In this document: positions 55,024-61,168 of the stretch, in pieces | Layout: each line of letters begins with the position of its first letter | How positions within the stretch are numbered: the first letter of the stretch is position 1 | Source of the DNA: Gyrodactylus bullatarudis | Lineage: Eukaryota; Platyhelminthes; Monogenea; Gyrodactylidea; Gyrodactylidae | Direction: 5' to 3' | NCBI GenBank assembly: GCA_012064415.1 | Contig: SSNU01000243.1 | Location: 1-61,168, forward strand | DNA: 61,168 nt | Position numbers and translations under genes: made by a program | Notes under the pieces: generated by a model | What the model was told of the DNA's origin: nothing | Databases searched by the model: none | Seen by the model: only the letters and a program-made list of their open reading frames with translations

Positions 55024-55843
55024 GGTTGACGTGATGAATTTCCTTTAGACTATGCAGGTTGAATGTGTCTGTCAAACGCTCGTGGATAATCATTACACAT
55101 AAGGGAATGTCTATCCCACACTCATGATTACGTTGAAATATGACTAGGTTAGGATATTTAGATGATAGTTTAGATTGACATGTCTTGTCATGAATATACC
55201 AACGTATATCGATGCATATCATAAGCAGGGAAGAAATCACCTCTGTGGGATGGAGGGGGAGAAGTATAGGGGAAAAAAGATTTTTCATACCTTTGCAAAA
55301 ACCTAAAATAATACTTTGATTTGATTGGTCGAAATTTGGGGATTTCAAATACTATTGATATTTTTCACAAGTTGTCTGACAGAGCTTTTACCTGTAGTAA
55401 TAATCTGTGACCACACTTAGTAGGTTTTTTCTCTTTTGAATTTTTTTTCTCACTCTGTTCTGATTCTAAGTTTTATAACCTGTGAGAGGCTATTCAAAAT
55501 GAATAGGTTTTCTAATCAAGCTTAAGTCTGATTTCTACGCATAAGTGAGCTTTTAGATTTTACGGGAAATGAGATTTATGAGTAAACGGACATAAAAGAT
55601 ATTCATTTTCTATTGAATTAGAAAAAGACTCATAGAACTTGTCGGAGAGAAATAAAATTGTATTAGTCTACATTTTAGATTCTACAGTGTAGAGTCTACA
55701 CTCATATGATTCATTTGCTTGTTTAGAAAGACTTTAGAAAGGAAAGCCATTCGAGGATTCTGGCTCTTGATTGCTAAGGTGGACAAAAACTATGACTTAT
55801 ATATAGCTTTATTCTGAAGCAAAGTCAGTCAATTATCACATAA
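55024..55843. other. Spacer between Tigger relic and SNARE-like gene
   Basis: The minus frame at 55010-55348 has no motif. TCTACA/TGTAGA palindromic sequence near 55669-55703 resembles that near 47171-47195. Confidence 0.3.
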
Positions 55844-56231
55844 TTAAATTGTAATTGAAATGGTTTTTTGAGCTGGAGCTGTTTGTCCATTGTTTTTTAC
55901 CATGACCACCGACACAATTATTATTATTGAGATCAATAGAATTACGAATAACACGATCAATAGTAAGAATTTGTTGTTCTCAATGAAGTAAAATCTCCTG
56001 GTCTTGTTGCTGGTCTTTTGAAATTGTTGCGTCTACAATGGGCAATGATATATAATTATTAATTATAATAAATTGAGTCTTGCTCACCTTCTGGCTAATA
56101 TCGGCAGAATTTTTTTCAATCGCATCGACATGTTTTTGACGTTCGTTCATCAATTCAAAGTTCTTTGATACAGCCTCTTTGGCCGATTTGACATTAGTTT
56201 TGATTTTATCTAAATCAATGCCTTTCGTCAT
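55844..56231 (-). CDS. Short synaptobrevin-like R-SNARE, zero-layer Arg kept
   Basis: Exons 56231-56088 and 56032-55844 with a 55-nt phase-0 intron give 110 residues. Exon 1 encodes an R-SNARE helix without a longin domain: IDLDKIKTNVKSAKEAVSKN, then FELMNERQKHVDAIEKNSAD. The Arg of NER is at the expected zero-layer place, 18 residues before the intron, as in the VAMP7-like gene. Exon 2 begins TQQFQKTSNKTRRFYFIEN, followed by one membrane span (FLLLIVLFVILLISIIIIIV) and a short tail. The frame is open upstream to 56282, but TTTTCAG just before the ATG suggests a 5' UTR intron, so the start at 56231 is preferred. It is the clearest brevin-like member of the cluster; it should sit on vesicle membranes and join SNARE bundles. 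Confidence 0.82.
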
Positions 56232-56802
56232 TGCTGAAAATATATTTATCTGACTATTATCAATTGAAAAATATATTATCAATTTTATTCATAGTTGAAA
56301 GAGCACTGACTACCTAGCAATTATAAAAAAGATTGTAAGTGTTTTCTCTCACCAAAGGTAATCAATTAAAACTCAAAAGAATTCAGCTAACAGAAATCAT
56401 GCTGTGGAAATGAAATGTTGCATCCGGATTAGCACCATTGTCAGCCCATGTGTGCATTATTCAGTGTGTCTTTTTTTCAAACTTTGACAATGCTCACCCG
56501 AGAACTTGAAATGTGGGTTTAGCGACAAGAGGATAGGAGCACATCAATAAAGAGCACAGCTTCATAACTGTTCATTAAGCGTAACAGTTTGAATGTTTAC
56601 TATGTTTAGTATGTGATTACTAAAATAGATTTTTAAATATAAATTATCCAACTATTATTTAGTATGACAAAACTGAGTGAAAATATATATTCCGAAATTT
56701 AATCTTGAACCGTTATAATAAATCGAAAGGAGAATCTATTATATAACTTATTTCAAAAAAAGACACAAGTGAACTTTAGAAAAAGTTGAGTTTTATTTCA
56801 TC
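56232..56802. other. Spacer within the tail-anchored cluster
   Basis: Nothing recognised apart from the likely promoter and UTR of the gene starting at 56231. Confidence 0.35.
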
Positions 56803-56997
56803 TCAAGATTCTACAATTGGCTCTTTACTTTTCTTGAGTGTTAGTTTGTTTTCAAAGTATTTTTTAAATATTCCATACTTAAACGAGTACAAGATAATTA
56901 AGGCGATTGTAAGAAATACAATGATTAGCCCCACAATGTATCTGAGGAACTTTGTCTTATTAGTGGATTTATTCTTTTGAGACTTGTTGGCTTCCAT
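56803..56997 (-). CDS. 64-residue single-span membrane protein of the cluster
   Basis: A single-exon frame: a basic head (MEANKSQKNKSTNKTKFLRY), one membrane span (IVGLIIVFLTIALIILYSF) and a basic tail. The head resembles the residues just before the span in the protein at 55844-56231 (SNKTRRFYF). It could be a truncated paralogue that kept only the anchor exon. A stop two codons before the ATG rules out an unspliced longer start, and no upstream SNARE exon was found. It is real as an open frame; expression is unproven. Confidence 0.5.
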   Translation of the reverse strand: MEANKSQKNKSTNKTKFLRYIVGLIIVFLTIALIILYSFKYGIFKKYFENKLTLKKSKEPIVES

Positions 56998-57447
56998 TGG
57001 TTACTTTTACCAAAAGGAATTTATCTTGATATAATGATGCATTTCATTGAAAAAAGCTCACAGTCAATGTTTTTAAGAGTTATTATTAGAATTTTGTAAA
57101 GTAAAATCTTAATTTTAAAGTTAAATTAAGTAGTGAAACCATAATTGAATGAAATTACTCTCGAATCATCAAACCATGTTAATGGCACTGATTCAAAACA
57201 TAATGATTATCAAAAGTTGATGCGATAAATTTCCAAGTTAAGGGTCCAGAGTGAGATCATTTATTTCATTCATGTTAAAATTACTAGAAATGAATTCATT
57301 GAAATGAAGTAAATTGATACTTTAAGGAAAATAAGAAACAAATAAAATTCATGGTAATTCAGAATAAATTAAACTTAGCTATAGTTTCAATGGTTTACTA
57401 ATTCGGATAATAAAAGTCATGATGGCAAATCTGGTGGGAGTAGAACG

Positions 57448-57862
57448 ATGAAAAAATCTCAGGATACTAAAGAAGAGGATTTAAAAATAAACGATAATCA
57501 ATCGAATGATGAAATAGCTTCCAAAGTTGAATCATCAGATCCTGAACAACCAGACGAGGAGGAGAATAGCCCACCAAAGGAAGTGAGATATTGATTTCAT
57601 TTAAATGTTTCAGACTGTTCGGAGGAAATCTAGTTTAGTGAAGCTTTCTGAAGATAAAAGAGTCCGAATATTTTCTGTTATCATATTAATCATACTCATA
57701 GTTACCATAATTGTCATTCTAGTAACTAGGATGAAAAAGAACGCAGACAAGGAAGTCACAACCACAACAGAATTTGTGGACCAGGTCTGGACGAATGAGC
57801 TGGGAGAATTCTTGGAATATGATCCGTATGTAAATGCAAACCACGAGGAAAAGAAATATTGA
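57448..57862 (+). CDS. Tail-anchored acidic protein of the SNARE-like cluster
   Basis: Exons 57448-57582 and 57614-57862 with a 31-nt phase-0 intron (GTGAGA...TTTCAG) give 127 residues. Exon 1 is acidic and Pro-rich (SSDPEQPDEEENSPPKE) and cannot form a SNARE helix. Exon 2 starts with Thr, as in its SNARE-like neighbours, then a basic stretch (VRRKSSLVKLSEDKRVR), one membrane span (IFSVIILIILIVTIIVILV) and a longer luminal tail (TTTTEFVDQVWTNELGEFLE). The gene plan (short exon, phase-0 tiny intron, anchor exon beginning with Thr) matches the brevin-like genes, so it may be a diverged relative whose SNARE exon was replaced. AATAAA is at 57919. Confidence 0.7.
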
Positions 57863-58172
57863 GAATACATCATTGAGTTTATCTGATTTTTCTCAATGTT
57901 TTTTTTGAATATTTGATCAATAAATAAATTGAGCTTTTGAAATTTTTGTTTTCTAGTTTAATAAATTTGAAATCTTTTGGAAGTAAGCGATACAACTTGT
58001 ATTACAAGTAGAAAAAGTAAACAAAATTTTATCAAATGATCAATGCTAGACAGCTAAAATTATTTTTTCTTTCAAGTTCGTAAATTAAATTATGGTACAC
58101 TCGTAATTTAAGTATTTAAAAATTTAAAGTAATCCAAAATATTTCCTAATCAAGTATAACTTCTCAAATTCC
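57863..58172. other. Spacer within the cluster
   Basis: Contains the polyadenylation signal at 57919-57924 and the next gene's upstream region; nothing else is seen. Confidence 0.35.
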
Positions 58173-58557
58173 ATGTCAATATTGGAAGATGCTTCTTTAT
58201 CAGCGCCGTCCATCAACAGTCAAAAATTTATAAAAGAAACTGTAAAGAGTTTGTCTGAAAGGAAAGAAAAGTTGAAATTAAATCAAAATAACACTGAACT
58301 TTTAGCAAGTCAGGTAAGGTTATTTGAAAAATATTTAGAGTCAAAACTTCTTCCGGAAAGCAGATAAATTTTTTGAAGACTCAAGAAAAAAGGATAAAAA
58401 AACCTGTTTAATTTTTATAATAGTGGTTATCTCTTTACTTTTGTTGCTGGGACTCACACTCATAGTGATGTTTGTTTTAGTTATTCCAATGATTCGTCAA
58501 AGAAGACTAGAAAAAACACATGCTAACTATACGAACATAACACTGGCCAATGCTTGA
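58173..58557 (+). CDS. Short R-SNARE-like protein with a 25-nt intron
   Basis: Exons 58173-58313 and 58339-58557 around a predicted 25-nt phase-0 intron (GTAAGG...ATTTAG) give 119 residues. Exon 1 has a brevin-like helix (INSQKFIKETVKSLSERKEK, then LKLNQNNTELLASQ) with Arg 18 residues before the intron, the zero-layer place. Exon 2 reads SQNFFRKADKFFEDSRKKDK, then the membrane span (CLIFIIVVISLLLLLGLTLI) and a tail with N-glycosylation-type sites (NYTNITLANA). Reading through without splicing stops at 58367 before any membrane anchor, which supports the intron. AATAAA is at 58590. Confidence 0.78.
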
Positions 58558-58620
58558 CGGAAAATGAAAATGTAGTTATTGTTTTTATGAATAAATTTAT
58601 TTGAAAATTATTTTTTACGT

Positions 58621-58973
58621 CTAAGAAGAACTATTTGTGGTAGTAAAATATTCGTTATGTTCTTCTGCAGTATTGGGAATGATTGCGCAAAAGATGATAA
58701 CTAAAACTATTGAAATAACTATGAGAAACAAAATAATAATTGCTATGAGAGTCAAAATGGATTTCATCATTTTCTTCTTGTTATCATCAAAGGGTTTCAC
58801 ACCTTGGATATTAGGTCTTGTATCTTGAGAAAGATCAACTTCGTGTAAATCTTCCTTATTATACTGATACGATCCTTGCTCATTCTGAAATAAAAATTAT
58901 GATTTCAATATCCAAAGCGTACAAGTTTTAAATTATCGACAGAATTTTCTGCAGCGTTATTCCCTTGAGTCAT
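58621..58973 (-). CDS. Tail-anchored protein of the cluster, no SNARE helix
   Basis: Exons 58973-58923 and 58884-58621 around a 38-nt phase-0 intron (GTACGC...TTTCAG) give 104 residues. Exon 1 is only 17 codons (MTQGNNAAENSVDNLKL). Exon 2 holds an acidic stretch (YNKEDLHEVDLSQDTR), then NKKKMMKS, a membrane span (ILTLIAIIILFLIVISIVLV) and a short Thr/Ser tail. There is no SNARE heptad pattern. Its 3' end is only 64 bases from that of the gene at 58173-58557 (convergent). Size, topology and gene plan group it with the cluster. Confidence 0.65.
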
Positions 58974-59527
58974 CTATTTTGTTTTACAATTATTATAAGA
59001 TATCACTTTTTTAACATAATTAGAAAAAATGCGTATAATTGTAATGATTGATTGTAATTTTTCGTGAAAAATATCATGATTCTCTATTTTTATCAAGAAA
59101 TATTTTTTTACATCAATGTAGTTTTAATGAAGTTTTACCGCGTTTGTGCAATACATTAAGATTCAAATAGCTGAATTTGTCAAATCTCGACTCAGATCTG
59201 TATAATATGCATATTTTCGTAAATTTAGTACATATTATATATTATTGGAAATTGCAACATTTTCGCGAACCCAATCAAACAAAGAGTTCGGCTATAATAG
59301 TTATATTCCATGATAAAAAGAGCCTTAACAAAATCTTCACTGTAAATCAGATTCATCTTTAAATCAGACTTGATTCTTAAAAAATGTGAAGAGTTGAAAA
59401 TATCTTTTGATTCATCAGATGACGATAGAAAATATCAGGGAAGAATTATGATTCATTCATTTAAATCGTTTGTAAAATTCATTAAGTGATTGAGTAAATC
59501 TACTGTAATAAATCACGTTTGGAAATT
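58974..59527. other. Divergent spacer within the cluster
   Basis: Shared upstream region of two small tail-anchored genes. The frame at 59177-59362 is not supported. Confidence 0.35.
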
Positions 59528-59931
59528 ATGGTAAATTAATTTTTCTATTCAAAAAGTCAGATGATATAAATCAAGATTTGATCAAAGAAGATGATGCAAA
59601 AGAAGAAGGAATAAAAGAGATTGAGAAAGAAGTCCAGGAAACTAAAGACGCTGCCAAAGAACTTTTTGATACATTGGAGCAATCAGGGCAAGATTTGAAA
59701 GGAGTTAAGAAAGGGGTATGGAATTTTTAGTTTAATGGAATTAAGACTGAAATAATAAATCAGACGTCCCAACAGTACAAGAGACAAAGATGGTATGCAG
59801 ATATCAGGATGAAAATATTTTTGTCCTTTATAATAATTTTGCTAACAGCCACTATTGGATTAGTCATTTGTTTCAGGGTTGGATTATTCGATTCAAGTGA
59901 AAACGACGAAGAAAATAGTTCAGAAAATTAA
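59528..59931 (+). CDS. Short SNARE-like tail-anchored protein, zero-layer Leu
   Basis: Proposed exons are 59528-59530 (the ATG alone), 59557-59715 and 59764-59931, giving 109 residues; introns are 26 and 48 nt. Evidence for the first intron: the frame of exon 2 has no ATG before an upstream stop, and ATG followed by GTAAAT...CAAAAAG joins it in phase. The coiled region is EIEKEVQETKDAAKELFDTL, then EQSGQDLKGVKKG. Exon 3 starts TSQQYKRQRWYADIRMK, then the membrane span (IFLSFIIILLTATIGLVICF) and an acidic tail. The residue 18 before the last intron, which is Arg in VAMP7, is Leu here. The intron position and the Thr-first anchor exon tie it to the brevin-like neighbours. Confidence 0.65.
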
Positions 59932-60493
59932 AATGTTCTTAGTTGAAAAATATTTTTAGTAAAAATATATTTAGGATTAAACTATAATTATAGTTTTATT
60001 ATAAATATTTGAACAAATTAATAGAAATATATAATAAGATGCAAGGGCGCATATATGTTAGTTAATGTGAGAATGGGAATTGATAATTTTTAAAATTTCC
60101 CAATTTATCTATAATATTGATCCTAAAAAATAGATTTGAAAAACAATTAAGATTTGAAAATTCATCATCATATCATGAATGGAGATGCAACGATTTTGAC
60201 CTATTATAGAACGAAAGTATTTCGGGAAATTACCATTAATAATAAAATAAATATATAAAGATAACGATGATATGTGAGATAAAATACCTAAAAAAAATTT
60301 GTAGTTTCATATATGATAGTAAATAACCTATTATCACAAGAATCTCTTGTGGGTAGAGTGAATAAAAGTAAGAAGATATAATCAAAACATAATACTATTA
60401 TATGAGCAAAAATGACATCAGAAGAATCTGTAAGAGTGATAGGAAATCATCGAAATTCGAAGAGCATTTTTGTAGAAGTTCAAAGATTTAAAA
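59932..60493. other. AT-rich spacer before the tandem repeat
   Basis: No gene is recognised. There is a sharp change to a more GC-balanced sequence at about 60494. Confidence 0.35.
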
Positions 60494-61168
60494 TAGCAAT
60501 TAAAGTCATCAGCCAAGCAATAGAGACACTTACTCAGTCCAAGCTTTCGAGTTATTCGAATACGCACAGCGGCTCCTGAAAGAAAAATCCTTGGTCAACT
60601 AAGCGTCTCAGAGATCTTGGTGATAATTGAATGTCTGCATGACTCTAGAACTGATTGATCATCACTAAACTCACCCTCAGATCAGTACCAGTGTTCCAAC
60701 GTGTACGTGGGCCTCTCGCATTTTCCGCCCTGGCCATCAGCCTAAGTAAGAGGAAACTACGTCACTTTTCGTCAGACAAATTACTGAATACATGTTTATC
60801 GTTCATACAGGGATAACGATTCATCACTTGAAACTCACTCTCTCACGCCAACTTTCAGGCACTTCCACTCCAGAGACCTACGGATGAGAAAGTTTCAGCT
60901 TGTGCTTCTCTCAGTTCTTGGTGATAGCTACTCCTTCATGCCTCAGTAGCAAGGATCACATCATACACTCACCCAGAAGGACCTGGAACAGAATACGTTC
61001 GGATTAATATCAGATTGGTAGTCATTACATGAACTCAAGAGTAGCAATTAAAGTCATCAGCCAAGCAATAGAGACACTTACTCAGTCCAAGCTTTCGAGT
61101 TATTCGAATACGCACAGCGGCTCCTGAAAGAAAAATCCTTGGTCAACTAAGCGTCTCAGAGATCTTGG
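60494..61168. repeat. 548-bp direct tandem repeat running off the window
   Basis: The sequence from 60494 is repeated from 61042 (period 548) through the last base, essentially without mismatch over 127 bases. It is clearly richer in G+C than its surroundings. On the minus strand it holds splice-like blocks bounded by AG and GTGAGT/GTAAGT: 60973-60982, 60839-60877, 60675-60741 and 60534-60575 (again at 61082-61123). The four lengths sum to 158, not a multiple of three, and the frames meet stops, so a coding role is doubtful. It is not recognisable as 5S, snRNA or histone DNA. Confidence 0.8.

Noticed and set aside
55010..55348. 112-codon minus frame upstream of the Tigger relic
   Set aside because: Overlaps the transposase start in another frame and has no domain.
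60534..60982. Thrombospondin type 1 repeat encoded by the 548-bp unit
   Set aside because: Fragments such as VRIRITRK look suggestive, but the Cys pattern is missing and exon frames do not join.
1..61168. CRISPR arrays, bacterial operons, Shine-Dalgarno sites or phage genes
   Set aside because: Introns, AATAAA signals and animal gene families show this is eukaryotic nuclear DNA.

Overview
The window is AT-rich eukaryotic nuclear DNA from an animal. Split genes with GT-AG introns give clean metazoan orthologues: glutaminase (GLS), LRRC57, a TLCD4/TMEM56-type TLC protein, MBOAT7/LPIAT1, a VAMP7-type longin R-SNARE, and an HP1 protein with chromo and chromoshadow domains. Mobile DNA fits an invertebrate: an apparently intact piggyBac transposase, non-LTR reverse transcriptases, pogo/Tigger and ISXO2/Merlin-like relics, and several inverted-repeat elements. 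I cannot name the lineage. The most diagnostic trait is intron size: many predicted introns are only 22-38 nt, far below the usual animal minimum, while a few are 0.4-3.7 kb.

Layout. 1-6.1 kb: three minus-strand genes for secreted, low-complexity or repeat proteins. 6.1-13 kb: mobile DNA (LINE relic, piggyBac, a 1-kb element with 86-bp inverted repeats). 13.9-16.6 kb: two tandem small secreted paralogues and two more secreted proteins, one with 19 thirteen-residue repeats. 17.7-22.6 kb: HP1 and a 1077-residue intronless orphan. 23.4-26.6 kb: LRRC57 and GLS, convergent. 28.6-38.5 kb: two paralogous secreted proteins (one with about 95 decapeptide repeats) around a decayed piggyBac copy and a LINE. 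38.9-44.7 kb: TLCD4-like and MBOAT7 genes, both on the minus strand. 44.8-59.9 kb: a VAMP7-like gene and seven very small genes for tail-anchored membrane proteins. 60.5 kb to the end: a 548-bp direct repeat with splice-site-like signals.

The most interesting feature is the tail-anchored cluster. Four of the small genes encode roughly 110-residue proteins with a synaptobrevin-like helix, one C-terminal membrane span and one phase-0 intron. That intron lies exactly 17 residues after the SNARE zero-layer position, the same place as in the VAMP7-like gene. In two of them the zero-layer Arg is kept; in two it is replaced by Ser or Leu. This looks like a local burst of short, longin-less R-SNARE paralogues derived from VAMP7, some diverging into SNARE-less tail-anchored proteins.

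A second theme is the set of at least nine genes for signal-peptide-bearing, mostly repetitive acidic or Thr/Pro-rich proteins. Several share a short hydrophobic C-terminal helix. They could be matrix, adhesive, silk-like or glandular products; that role is inference only. Exon coordinates and small introns were derived by hand from reading frame, GT-AG sites and family alignment from memory; no search was run.
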